Source: a bacterium (GTDB lineage: Bacteria > Planctomycetota > Planctomycetia > Planctomycetales > Planctomycetaceae). Taken from it: a stretch of DNA of 64,000 nucleotides. This document shows positions 54,562-63,880 of this stretch, piece by piece. A model generated the notes under the pieces. The model was not told the origin of the DNA and made no database searches. It saw nothing but the letters and a program-made list of their open reading frames with translations. The position numbers and the translations under genes were made by a program. Positions within the stretch are counted from its first letter, which is position 1. Every line of letters begins with the position of its first letter. The DNA is taken from positions 1 to 64,000 of the forward strand of contig WGMU01000015.1 in NCBI GenBank assembly GCA_016124895.1, given 5' to 3'.

Positions 54562-55770
54562 ATGAAAAGCGTCATTCGACTGGCAATTGTTGATCCGAAC
54601 GATTCCAGCCGCAGCATGTTGAAGCATCTGCTGCTGGGCATCGATACGGTCTGGCTCGAAGCCGAGTGCTCGAACTACGAGTACTTCGCGGACGTCGCTC
54701 TGCAGACGCAGCCGGACATCGCTCTGATTTCGCTCGATTCTGATCCGGATGCGGCGCTCGATCTCGTGGCCCGGCTGACTCAGGAACTTCCCAACTGTAA
54801 CGCGCTGGTCATCAGCAGTTCGCAGGAAGGCAGCCTGATCCTCAAGGCGATGCGCAACGGAGCGAAAGAGTTTCTGAGCTTTCCACTGAGCCTTGATGAC
54901 TTTCTCGCGGCGCTGGACCGGATTCAGCACACTGGCGGTGGCAAGTCGGGCGATGGCCCGTCGAAACCGAGTCAAGTCATCACAGTGGCTGGAGTCAATG
55001 GTGGCGTCGGCTGCACTTCACTGGCCATTAACCTCGCCTGCGTACTGGCTCAGAACGAACGCAACAACGTCGCGATTATCGACCTCGATCTGTCGCTGGG
55101 TGACACCGACGTCTGGCTCGACATCATTCCCGATTACACGATTCAGGACGTCGCCGAGAACGTTAACCGGCTCGACTATGCCCTGCTGAAACGTTCGTTG
55201 ACGAAGCACGAATGCGGTGCGTTTCTGCTGCCGCGTCCGGTGCATCTGGATGATGCTCCATCGTTTACTCCGGACGAACTGCGTCGCGTCATCGCGCTGT
55301 TGAAAGCGACGTTTACGCACCTGGTCATCGACGTCAGTAAGAGCTACACGCCGCTGGACATCGCGGCGATGGAATCGTCGAACGCCGTTCTGCTCGTCAC
55401 TCAGCTTGATCTGCCGTGCCTGAGAAACGTCGTGCGGCTGCTGCAGTTTTTCGATCAGCACGAAACGCTGGCCGAAAAGCTGAATGTCGTCGTCAACCGG
55501 CTCGGCCTGCAGGACACACAGATCAGTCTGAACAAGGCACTTGAGACAATCGGTCGTGAGGTCTTCTGGCAGATTCCCAATGACTTCGCGACGATGGTCG
55601 AATCACGCAACAACGGCGTGCCGCTGCTGTCGTACGCCCCCCGTGCGAAGCTCACGAAAGAGATCGAAAAGCTGGCCCAGGCGCTCGATCCGAATTCGGC
55701 GGATTCAGACGCCGCGGCTGACGACACGAAGCAGAAAAAGCGGCTCTTCAGCTTTCTGGGTTCGCGCTGA
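54562..55770 (+). CDS. cpaE: CpaE-like protein: receiver-like domain plus ParA/MinD-like ATPase fold
   Basis: 402 residues. Residues 1-120 form a CheY-like receiver fold (LAIVDPNDSSRSMLKHLL). From 139 a ParA/MinD domain starts, but its deviant Walker A reads N146-GGVG-C151-TS, so both the signature lysine and the P-loop lysine are absent. Later blocks (VAIIDLDLSLGDTDVWLDI, HLVIDVSKSYTPLDIAAM) are intact. CpaE places Tad machinery in the cell. The next gene is on the other strand, so cpaF and tadBC are not adjacent. Confidence 0.85.
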   Translation: MKSVIRLAIVDPNDSSRSMLKHLLLGIDTVWLEAECSNYEYFADVALQTQPDIALISLDSDPDAALDLVARLTQELPNCNALVISSSQEGSLILKAMRNGAKEFLSFPLSLDDFLAALDRIQHTGGGKSGDGPSKPSQVITVAGVNGGVGCTSLAINLACVLAQNERNNVAIIDLDLSLGDTDVWLDIIPDYTIQDVAENVNRLDYALLKRSLTKHECGAFLLPRPVHLDDAPSFTPDELRRVIALLKATFTHLVIDVSKSYTPLDIAAMESSNAVLLVTQLDLPCLRNVVRLLQFFDQHETLAEKLNVVVNRLGLQDTQISLNKALETIGREVFWQIPNDFATMVESRNNGVPLLSYAPRAKLTKEIEKLAQALDPNSADSDAAADDTKQKKRLFSFLGSR

Positions 55771-55837
55771 AACCTGACGCCACAGATAGCTGGCTCGCAG
55801 CTTCGGCCCCTGATCTGCTCGCTGGGGGGCGACCCGG

Positions 55838-57160
55838 TCAGTTCGTCACCGCAGTATTCGCTGGCTTGTCAGTCACAAACCGCGCTGCATCGCCGGCTTT
55901 ATACGCGCCGTACATCTTCGGCGTGATGACCGTGCGGAAGCCGCAGTGCCAGGTGCCGGACATGACGTCACCCTTCATACGTGCCGACACGCGGTAGCCC
56001 GTGCAGTAATTGGCGTTGCACATGAATGATCCGCCGCGCTGGACGCGTTTCGGGACGTTCGGTTCGACGGGATCGAAGCTGTCAACGGGGCCGAACGGAT
56101 CACGCTTCGGGCTGTGAGCGTAATAGTCCTCACGATACCAGTCATTACACCACTCCCAGACATTGCCGGACACGTCGTACAGGCCGAACCCGTTCGGTTC
56201 GAAGCTGCGGACCGGCGAGGTCTTTTCAAAGCCGTCCTGCTTGAGGTTCTTAAACGGCCACTGGCCCTGCCAGATGTTGCTCATCCATTTGCCGCCAGGT
56301 TCGCGCTCATTGCCCCACGGGTATGTCCACTGGTCTTTACCGCCGCGAGCGGCGTATTCCCATTCAGCTTCTGTGGGCAGTCGCTTACCCGCCCATTCGC
56401 AATAGGCAATGGCGTCGTCGTAGCCGACATGCGTGACAGGATGATCCATGCGGTCTTCGATCCCGGAATCCGGGCCATCCGGATGCTTCCAGTTGGCACC
56501 TTTCTCGTACTTCCAGACGAGGTAGATCTCGTGCGGCATCGGCCGCCGGTCTTTTGGGAAGACTCCGCGGTCGAACTTTGGATTAAAGCAGATCGAACCG
56601 GCGACGAGATTCTCTTCCGGGATGGCGGCAATCTCTTCCGGAGTCAACTGATCGGCAAAGTCTTCCCGCTTCGGTGTCCGCTCGGCGATCGTCAGATAAC
56701 CGGTCGCGTCGACAAAGCGTTTGAATTCGGCAACGGTCACTTCCGTCTCGTCCATCCAGAAGCCGTCGAGTTCGACCTGATGAATCGGCTGCTCGTCCGG
56801 AAAGCCATCGTTGCTGCCCATGGCAAAGGCCCCGCCGGGAATCCACACCATTCCGAGCGGCCGCGTTACGTGCGGCTCTTCGAGGATCAAAGGTGTTTCG
56901 GCTGTTTCTGTTGTCGCATCTGTCGATGCCGCCGTCAGTGCGGCTTCGTCCGTCGATGTTCCGGCAGTGGCAGACTCCGCCTGGATGTCAGCGGCAGCAG
57001 TATTTGAGGTCGCAGCGGCTTCGGCCGATTCGTCAGTCGCGGACGCTTTCGCCACGGCCGGCGGTGCAGTCGTCGATTCGCTGCAGCCGGTCAAAGCCAG
57101 CGGCAGGGTCAGCAGCAGCGGGAGCGCCGCGGCGAAACGGGAAAGTCTGAGGGACGTCAT
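55838..57160 (-). CDS. Formylglycine-generating-enzyme (SUMF1) family lipoprotein
   Basis: 440 residues. LALTGC is a lipobox (Cys 26), then an Ala/Thr/Ser-rich linker to about residue 85. The FGE-sulfatase domain runs from about 100 to 425, with FAMGSNDGFPDEQPIHQVEL, WKHPDGPDSGIEDRMDHPV, RLPTEAEWEYAARGG and GNVWEWCNDWY. The final block RGGSFMCNANYCTGYR keeps both cysteines of the copper active site of true formylglycine-generating enzymes, so it may convert sulfatase cysteines to formylglycine. No sulfatase lies in the window. Confidence 0.85.
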   Translation of the reverse strand: MTSLRLSRFAAALPLLLTLPLALTGCSESTTAPPAVAKASATDESAEAAATSNTAAADIQAESATAGTSTDEAALTAASTDATTETAETPLILEEPHVTRPLGMVWIPGGAFAMGSNDGFPDEQPIHQVELDGFWMDETEVTVAEFKRFVDATGYLTIAERTPKREDFADQLTPEEIAAIPEENLVAGSICFNPKFDRGVFPKDRRPMPHEIYLVWKYEKGANWKHPDGPDSGIEDRMDHPVTHVGYDDAIAYCEWAGKRLPTEAEWEYAARGGKDQWTYPWGNEREPGGKWMSNIWQGQWPFKNLKQDGFEKTSPVRSFEPNGFGLYDVSGNVWEWCNDWYREDYYAHSPKRDPFGPVDSFDPVEPNVPKRVQRGGSFMCNANYCTGYRVSARMKGDVMSGTWHCGFRTVITPKMYGAYKAGDAARFVTDKPANTAVTN

Positions 57161-57294
57161 TGCAATCTCCGGATTCCGAAACGGGCGATTCTACGCCGCT
57201 CGGACAGGCATGTTCAAAGCTGAGGAGTCAACCGGCTGACCAGCGTCTCGTGCATCGCCGGTCAGTACCGGCCTCGATACGCCTGGATCAGTGC

Positions 57295-58860
57295 TCAGCG
57301 TTTGACTTCGCGCGAATCGACGACGATGGCCGAATTCCGCTGCGACGGGCGACTAAGCCGGATGGTCAGGCGGCTCGAGCGGCTGGCGTCGCCGTACACC
57401 CAGTACTCGATGACCTGCTTCGCGGTCAGCAGCCGCGACACCGATGTCGGCTCGCCCAGCGCTCGCCGCACCTGTTCCTGAGTCATCCCCGGAACGACGC
57501 GTCCTTCGCGCATCGCCCGGTTGATCGGCGAGTTCTCAAAGTCGCGGACTTCCTCCGAGCTTTTCCAGTTGCCGTCAATCAACTGGTAACCGTGCGACTC
57601 CAGCCGCTGACGCACGATCGTCGAGCCGGGCTTCCGGCGTTCGGCTTCCAGCAGGGTCTTGACGGCATTGTGAGCACCGTCCGGAAACAGTTGCTCGTAC
57701 AGCGACGCCAGCTCGATCAGGCCATCAATGCCTTCGTTGCGCAGCCGCAATTCGCGATCGTTGAACCAGTCACGGAGAACGCGATCCGCTCGCTCAGCAT
57801 CGTTGGCTTTCAGCAGGTCTTCGCGCAGGGCCAGCATCTGTTCGATGGTCAGTTTCGTCACGTTGCCCATCTGCCAGTCGAGTTCCTTAACAACGAATTT
57901 GTCAGCGAGCGCTGAGAATTCGGGCAGTTCATCGTGCAACCGTCTGGCGATCGCTTTACCGTTGCGGCCGTCGCTGCGAGCCTCCTTCTGAATACTGTCG
58001 AGCATGATTTCCTGATACAGAAAGCGATGCATCTGATCGCGGCCGAAGGACGACTTCTCATAGACCCGCAGCGGCTCAGCCTTCCACTGGTCGCGAAACT
58101 CCTGATCGACAACCGGGACGGGAACGGCAGCACCCGGCAGTTCCGCCTCAACCGCTGTCGCCAGCCCGGCAAGCTGCTGCGCGTTGTCCTGTTGTCGTTC
58201 GAGCTGCCACTGCCAGTACTGGCCTTCGTAGAGCAGTTCGTACTTGCGCTCTTCGCCGAGCCCGTAACGTTCGGCCTTGATGGCGAGTTCGCGAAACGTG
58301 CGGTAATCGCGAGTCTTCAGCATCGCCTGCTCGCGCCGCAGCCCGCGGTCGTACAGCTTGGTCGCTTCGGCTTTGAGCTTCTCGTCGTTGTAGAACTCGC
58401 CACGGCTGAGCGCCCAGTCCGCGAGTTCGTAAATTGGCGCGTACTCCTTCAGTGGCAGGTCGACGATCTGACTCTGCAGCCGCTCCATATCAGATGGCCC
58501 CTTCCTGTGGTCGAGCAGCTTGAAGTAGAGCTGTCCGTTGCTGTCACGCTGCAGTTCGCCGAGCACCTGCAGCACATCACCGGCTTCGTACCGCAGCGGG
58601 ATCTCCGTGTCAGAGCGGAAGGCCAGCGGCAGCTTCAGCAGCGACAGATACTCACTCGTGCTGCCTCCAAAACGGCCTTCGACCAGAAACTTCAGCCCGA
58701 CCATCTTCTCCCATTTGGGTTTCAGCTTGAGGACGTCGGTCACCGACTGCGGCGCCGCGTTCGCTGTTGCGGGTCCGAGTACCAGAAACGCGACGCAGAC
58801 GGTGAGCAGTACGATCCGCAAGCGCATCAGGTGTTTCTGTTTTTCAACGAGCAGCGTCAT
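57295..58860 (-). CDS. Secreted helical-repeat protein of unknown function
   Basis: 521 residues; the signal peptide is preceded by a charged start, so an internal ATG (MRLRIVLL) may be the true start. An OB-like N-terminal part (about 40-130, LKFLVEGRFGG, VLQVLGELQRD) is followed by a long helical region with TPR-like repeats and a C-terminal VPGMTQEQVRRALGEPTSV, which is the SmpA/BamE-like motif, before a beta-hairpin. Its start overlaps the stop of the upstream zinc-ribbon gene (ATGA), so both products probably work together. Confidence 0.6.
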   Translation of the reverse strand: MTLLVEKQKHLMRLRIVLLTVCVAFLVLGPATANAAPQSVTDVLKLKPKWEKMVGLKFLVEGRFGGSTSEYLSLLKLPLAFRSDTEIPLRYEAGDVLQVLGELQRDSNGQLYFKLLDHRKGPSDMERLQSQIVDLPLKEYAPIYELADWALSRGEFYNDEKLKAEATKLYDRGLRREQAMLKTRDYRTFRELAIKAERYGLGEERKYELLYEGQYWQWQLERQQDNAQQLAGLATAVEAELPGAAVPVPVVDQEFRDQWKAEPLRVYEKSSFGRDQMHRFLYQEIMLDSIQKEARSDGRNGKAIARRLHDELPEFSALADKFVVKELDWQMGNVTKLTIEQMLALREDLLKANDAERADRVLRDWFNDRELRLRNEGIDGLIELASLYEQLFPDGAHNAVKTLLEAERRKPGSTIVRQRLESHGYQLIDGNWKSSEEVRDFENSPINRAMREGRVVPGMTQEQVRRALGEPTSVSRLLTAKQVIEYWVYGDASRSSRLTIRLSRPSQRNSAIVVDSREVKR

Positions 58861-60326
58861 TGTTGCGTCTCCTGACCGGCAGCCTGTGGTTCGTCTGGTG
58901 TCGGGCCTGCGGCGACAATCGTCGTCGAGTCACTCGCTTGCGAGCCCTGATCCTTCAACAGTTGCCGCAGCGCAGCGTCTTCTTCCTCGGCAAAGCCCAG
59001 TTGCACCAGCGTGCTGAACCGCGTCCACAGGAATGAGGTCTTCGGATCAACGCGGACGACCCAGGCCTGCGCGTTGTCGTCAAATTCGCTGCCGACTAAC
59101 TGACCTGCCAGAACGACGCGCGACCGGCCACCACTTATCAGTGATTCCACTCCAGCAATCTGAACCGGCTTGTCGTCGACGATCCACGGAAACAGAAGCC
59201 GCGTTTCGACAGATTCCTTTTCGTCGTCCTTCGACCGAACGGCACAACGGACTGTTTCGACGGGACTGACATCGAGCAGCAGCCAGCGATCGGCGAAGAG
59301 CACATCAAACTGCTTCTGCCACTCGACGCGTTTGACGTCTCGCGCCTCCTGCGTCGCCTCAACGATGTCGATCAGCGACCCGTCCAGCAGTCGCGATGCG
59401 ACGTCAGCTTCCAGCCACATCTGACGGACGGGAGCGATTCGCTCTGCGTCCGCGCCGATCACGTCGAGTGCGTCGAGCGCCGTCTGAAGCTGAAGGCGTG
59501 CGTCGACAAAGTCGCCCTTCTCAAGTGCGGTCTGGCCGTTGTCAGTCGCCTCGACAAGTCGTGCCTCAGCATGGTCGACTGTCTGAGAACGAATGGCCCA
59601 CCAGATCGTCGCCACGGCCAGCAGCAGAATTCCAGAGACAACCAGAACAACACGGCGCCGCGATTCGCCCCACCCGCCAGACTCGCGCGTCAGTTCAATC
59701 ATGCCGGACGGCGGGGCTTTCGACCGCGACCTTTTCTGATCGGCCTTTGAGGGACGGCGTGACGGCTCTGCTTCCTCGGAGCGCTCGGGCACCGGAGCAC
59801 CGTCGGGGATTTCGTCCAGCGAATCGCGACGCGGTTTGCGGCGGCGCTTCGGTGGGTCAACAGGTTCGTCCAGAAAGTCGAGCATGTCGTCCGAGTCGTC
59901 TTCCTCGATCCACGACTCGTCGTTTGACCCGGGTGCGCCGTCCTCTGCGTCATCGAAGTCGAGGCCGAGATCGACTTCGTCATCGATCGCAGCCTGTTCG
60001 TCGAGGTCCGCTGAATTCAGCGCGTAAACATCGGCGGGCGGAACCTCGCTGGCTGGCGACGCACTCGACGGCTCGTCCGCTGACACCTCGACGGCTTTGT
60101 CTGCGGTGGCCTCGTGCGAAAAAAATGTCCGCTTCGATTCCGGATACTGATTCACCGGCAGGATGAAGTGCGCCTCGCCGCACTGAGCACAGATCGCCCG
60201 TCTGGCCCGCTCGGCTCGCACGCCTGTCAGTCGCGCTCCACATTCACAGCGCACGTCGAACGGAACGATCGCGACAGACGTCGTCGTGGTCTTTCGACCC
60301 AGTGCCTTGTCGAGCCAGTTCGCCAT
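58857..60326 (-). CDS. Zinc-ribbon membrane protein of unknown function
   Basis: ATG 60326 gives 489 residues; the upstream extension is a shadow. CECG (27-30) and CAQCG (46-50) form a zinc ribbon. A very acidic, low-complexity region follows (about 90-200), then a basic stretch, a single membrane helix (RVVLVVSGILLLAVATIWW, about 255) and a C-terminal domain with a helical part and a beta-rich part. The gene overlaps the next one by 4 bp. I know no family; the layout is frequent in planctomycete envelope proteins. Confidence 0.6.
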   Translation of the reverse strand: MANWLDKALGRKTTTTSVAIVPFDVRCECGARLTGVRAERARRAICAQCGEAHFILPVNQYPESKRTFFSHEATADKAVEVSADEPSSASPASEVPPADVYALNSADLDEQAAIDDEVDLGLDFDDAEDGAPGSNDESWIEEDDSDDMLDFLDEPVDPPKRRRKPRRDSLDEIPDGAPVPERSEEAEPSRRPSKADQKRSRSKAPPSGMIELTRESGGWGESRRRVVLVVSGILLLAVATIWWAIRSQTVDHAEARLVEATDNGQTALEKGDFVDARLQLQTALDALDVIGADAERIAPVRQMWLEADVASRLLDGSLIDIVEATQEARDVKRVEWQKQFDVLFADRWLLLDVSPVETVRCAVRSKDDEKESVETRLLFPWIVDDKPVQIAGVESLISGGRSRVVLAGQLVGSEFDDNAQAWVVRVDPKTSFLWTRFSTLVQLGFAEEEDAALRQLLKDQGSQASDSTTIVAAGPTPDEPQAAGQETQQ

Positions 60327-60566
60327 GTTCGCTTGCTGTCCTGAATGCCAAGCAGCCCTGTCGTTCGCAGTCGAGCGATCCAGATTGCGGAAAAACCATA
60401 CCCGCCCGCTCGGCCGCTCACCACACGCAGCCGGTCGACAGGATGAACGGGGTGCGTGAGTTCGCGGCGGAAACTGGTCGCCTGGTCTGACGCCCGGTAT
60501 CGTGCCGGACTCTGCCACCGCTGGCGAGGCTGCTGTTCCCACGGAACCCGAACATCGAGGTGTGAA

Positions 60567-61337
60567 ATGTCCGAGCAGGAACCTTTCGACCCGCAGAACG
60601 ACTTTGACGGTGCAGCACCGGCGAAAAAGGAGGGACTCAGCGGCTGCGCGATTGCCGCCATCGGCTGCGGCGTTGTCTCACTGCTGGTGATCATTGTCGG
60701 CGGGCTCGGTGTCTGGTGGCTGTCGCAGAATGCGCGGCAGCTCGGTGCCGACTTCGCCGCGACAGCGCTGAAGGAAGGACTCAAGGAACTCGATCTGCCG
60801 GCTGATCAACGAACGCGGATTGACGCACGCATCGACGACGTGGCGCAGCAGTTCAAAGACGAAAAGCTGACGCTCGAAGAGGTCGTTCACATCTTTGAAA
60901 AGATTGGACAGGGGCCATTGATGCCCGCCGGCCTGGCGCTCGTCGTCAAGCGGGCGTACGTTCGAGATTCGGGACTGAGTGACGATGAAAAGGCCCGCGC
61001 GGAAACCGCGATTCACCGCTTCGCCCGCGGGTGTATCGACAAGTCCATTCCTGAGAGCACCAGCGACTCGGTTCTTGACCTCATCAGCACGAAAGACCCC
61101 GGCGGCAACCGGCAGTTCAAACAGACGCTGACCGATGACGAGCTGCGCGAGTTCATCGCTGCCGCGAAACAGGCGGCTGACGATGCCAGCGTCGCGGAAG
61201 AAGTCCCCGAGGTCAATTTTGCCGACGAGTTCGACACGGCGATTGACGAAGCGCTGGGTGTCTCGTCATCACCTGCTGAGGAATCTGTTTCCGAGCCTGC
61301 CGAAGAATCGTCTACTGAACCCGTTGCGACCGAATAA
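60567..61337 (+). CDS. Membrane-anchored protein of unknown function
   Basis: ATG 60567, preceded by GAGGTG, gives 256 residues. An acidic N-terminus precedes one membrane helix (IAAIGCGVVSLLVIIVGGL, about 30-50). A soluble helical domain of about 150 residues follows (EGLKELDLPADQRTRIDARI), and the end is a Ser/Glu/Pro-rich tail. No family recognised. It diverges from the zinc-ribbon gene. Confidence 0.55.
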   Translation: MSEQEPFDPQNDFDGAAPAKKEGLSGCAIAAIGCGVVSLLVIIVGGLGVWWLSQNARQLGADFAATALKEGLKELDLPADQRTRIDARIDDVAQQFKDEKLTLEEVVHIFEKIGQGPLMPAGLALVVKRAYVRDSGLSDDEKARAETAIHRFARGCIDKSIPESTSDSVLDLISTKDPGGNRQFKQTLTDDELREFIAAAKQAADDASVAEEVPEVNFADEFDTAIDEALGVSSSPAEESVSEPAEESSTEPVATE

Positions 61338-61386
61338 CGCTGGTTCAATTTCCTTTACCGCGACTTCGCTGAATCGTGAGTCTGCC

Positions 61387-62358
61387 ATGCCGCGACTGTC
61401 TTTATTTGCGTTACTGATCCTGCTGTTCTGCCACGGCGTCTGGGCGGCTGATGGAGATTCCACCGAGTCGTTCGAGAATGTTCTGGGCGCCGAGCAGCGG
61501 CGGACGTTTGAGCGGATTACGAAGTACGTCGCCGATCATCCGGACGCGGCAGACACATTCGCCGCGCGGCAGTGGCTGCTGGTCGCGGCGCTGGAGAACG
61601 ACCTCGAAGCCGACGCCGTCGCGCACGCGGATGCCGTTCTGGCCGAACCGATGGTCATGGAGCCGCTCAAGTCGCTGGCTCAGCAGGTCCGCGTGATCGG
61701 GCTCGCGAAAAGTGGGAAGAACGACGAGGCCGTTCAGGAATTCAATGGCCTGCTGCGGTTCGCGCGGCTCAGCAATGGCGGGGCGATGATCGATTTCGGT
61801 CGCCGTTTCGCTACGCAGTTGAGGATGGCTCGCGATTTTGCTGCCGCTCGCGAAGTCTACTCGCAGCTTGCCAATCGCTTCTTTCTGAACGCCGACGTGC
61901 GCGGCCTGTGCGACAATCTGACGGCCAAGATTGACCTCGTCGATCACCCGGCACCCGAGATCAATGTGCCGGATACGGCCGGCGAAACGGTCGACCTGTC
62001 GACACTCGGCGGCAAAATCGTGCTGATCGATTTCTGGGCGACGAACTGTGCGCCGTGCATCGAAGAGCTGCCGAACCTGCGCGAGCTTTACAGCAGATAT
62101 CGCGAGCGCGGCTTCGAAATCATCGGCGTCAGCCTCGATGGCGACGAGTCGCTTGTCTCTGCGTTTACTCAGCGGCAGCAGATGACGTGGCGGCAGATCG
62201 TCAACGAAAACGACGTCGCGGCACTGCGCGAGAAGTATCTCGTCCGGACGATTCCGACCCTGATGATCGTCGGCCCCGACGGCAAGGTCGCTCAGTTCGA
62301 CGTCCGCGGCCGCGACCTGCAGCACACGATCGAGAAGCTGCTGCCCCCGACAGAGTGA
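61387..62358 (+). CDS. Secreted TlpA/thioredoxin-like protein
   Basis: ATG 61387 gives 323 residues; the frame upstream is a shadow. A signal peptide ends near GVWA. Residues about 25-175 are helical and TPR-like. The thioredoxin domain follows: APEINVPDTAGETVDLSTLG, FWATNCAPCIEELPNL with the CxxC redox site, and VRTIPTLMIVGPDG with the cis-Pro. It probably reduces or keeps thiols in the periplasm. It is 50 bp after the preceding gene. Confidence 0.82.
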   Translation: MPRLSLFALLILLFCHGVWAADGDSTESFENVLGAEQRRTFERITKYVADHPDAADTFAARQWLLVAALENDLEADAVAHADAVLAEPMVMEPLKSLAQQVRVIGLAKSGKNDEAVQEFNGLLRFARLSNGGAMIDFGRRFATQLRMARDFAAAREVYSQLANRFFLNADVRGLCDNLTAKIDLVDHPAPEINVPDTAGETVDLSTLGGKIVLIDFWATNCAPCIEELPNLRELYSRYRERGFEIIGVSLDGDESLVSAFTQRQQMTWRQIVNENDVAALREKYLVRTIPTLMIVGPDGKVAQFDVRGRDLQHTIEKLLPPTE

Positions 62359-62362
62359 ACTC

Positions 62363-62462
62363 GTTTGACCCGCAGCCGAAGGCGACGGCGTTCTGACATT
62401 ACTGGTTCTGGCCTCCCTGTGACGTCAGGCAGAACGCCTGCGCCTTCGGCTGCGGATCAAAC
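62363..62462. repeat. Inverted repeat, 33-nt arms, 34-nt loop
   Basis: Arms at 62363-62395 and 62430-62462 pair at 30 of 33 positions. It sits 4 bp after the TlpA-like stop and 26 bp before the next start on the same strand. It could attenuate read-through, but has no T-tract. Confidence 0.8.
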
Positions 62463-62488
62463 AACCCAATCTACTGAGGACGGTCTCG

Positions 62489-63880
62489 ATGCAGATAAAC
62501 ACGCTCACTCGACGCAACCTGCTGAAATCGAGCTTTGCAGTCACTGCTGGCGTCGCACTCGGGGATTTGTTCGATGCGCTGCCTCGGGCGGAAGCAGAGC
62601 CGCCAGCGAGTCCGGCGTTCGAAATCGCGAAGATCGATCGAGTGACCGTCAAGGTGCCGTTTCGCGAAGTTCCTCAGCGCAACATGTCGCGTGAGATTCC
62701 GCACTGGATGTACTCGGAAATCTGCTCGGTCACGCTGAAGTCCGGACATGTCGGGCACGGAGAGACGCTGCTCTACTACACGTGGGGAGCGACCGGTGAT
62801 GACGACGTCGCACGGGCTCAGGGGAAGAACGCCGTCGACCTGATGTGGGACGATGAGCTGGGCGCCGGTCTGCAGATGGCTCTGTTCGACGCGGTCGGCA
62901 AAGCGTGCGGCGTTCCGGCTTACGCACTGATCGGCACGCGGGTTCATGACCGGACGCCGCTCGCCTGGTGGAACATTGACACCTCGCCGGAAGACATGGC
63001 CGCCGAATGTGCCGAGGCTTACCGGCAGGGTTACCGGGCTTACAAAACGAAAGGCCGGCCGTGGTTCGACGTCTGGGCCATGTGCGAGCAGACCTCGAAG
63101 GCGGTGCCGCCGGACTTTCACATCGCGCTCGATTTTAACGACACGCTGCTCGACGCCGAACGCGGCATCCCGATCCTGAAGGAACTGGCCGCGAAGTATC
63201 CGCAGATCGCGATCTGGGAGACGCCGATCTTTCAGTCGGACATCGCCGGTAATCAGGCGATCCGCAAAGCCACGCCGAACGTGCCCGTTGCCATGCACTA
63301 CGGCAGTCCGCCGCCCGTCGTCGCAATCCGGCAGGAAGTCTGTGACGGCTTCGTGATCGGCGGCGGAGCGAGCCGCGTCAAAGAGGAGGGGACCGTCGCG
63401 GCGATGGCCGATCTGAAGTTCTGGCTGCAGATGGTCGGCACGGATATCACCGCGACCTGGTCGAAGCATTTCGGCGCGGTGATGAGTCACGCGACCTGGC
63501 CCGCGGTCAACTGCCACCAGCTTTACACGCACCAACTGACGACGCAGCCAATCGTCGTCAAAGATGGCTACTCGAATATTCCGAAAGGTCCGGGGCTGGG
63601 CATCGACATCGACTGGGCAACGGTTGAGAAGCTCAAAGTCCCGAAGCCACCGCGACGACCCGAGCCCGAACGGCTGATCGAGACGACCTGGCCCGACGGC
63701 CGCAGGATGTACATTGCCAACAATGGCAAGGTGAACTTCATGCTGACTGCCGGTCAGCGCGGCCAGATTCCGTATTTCGAGCGAGGCGTCTTTACGAAGC
63801 TGAAACCGGATGACGGCTCGCCCGAATGGCGCGAGCTTTACACGCGGGCTCGGAAAGAACCGGTGCTGATCGAGAGTTGA
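62489..63880 (+). CDS. Exported enolase-superfamily enzyme (mandelate racemase/muconate lactonizing type)
   Basis: A 463-residue protein. RRNLLKSSFAVTAGVALGDL is a twin-arginine signal. The capping domain is followed by a barrel with AYKTKGRPWFD (KxK base), IALDFNDT (metal Asp), IAIWETPI (metal Glu) and VAMHYGSP. Enzymes of this group dehydrate or racemise sugar acids. Export of such an enzyme is a planctomycete habit. The reaction is undetermined. Confidence 0.8.
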   Translation: MQINTLTRRNLLKSSFAVTAGVALGDLFDALPRAEAEPPASPAFEIAKIDRVTVKVPFREVPQRNMSREIPHWMYSEICSVTLKSGHVGHGETLLYYTWGATGDDDVARAQGKNAVDLMWDDELGAGLQMALFDAVGKACGVPAYALIGTRVHDRTPLAWWNIDTSPEDMAAECAEAYRQGYRAYKTKGRPWFDVWAMCEQTSKAVPPDFHIALDFNDTLLDAERGIPILKELAAKYPQIAIWETPIFQSDIAGNQAIRKATPNVPVAMHYGSPPPVVAIRQEVCDGFVIGGGASRVKEEGTVAAMADLKFWLQMVGTDITATWSKHFGAVMSHATWPAVNCHQLYTHQLTTQPIVVKDGYSNIPKGPGLGIDIDWATVEKLKVPKPPRRPEPERLIETTWPDGRRMYIANNGKVNFMLTAGQRGQIPYFERGVFTKLKPDDGSPEWRELYTRARKEPVLIES

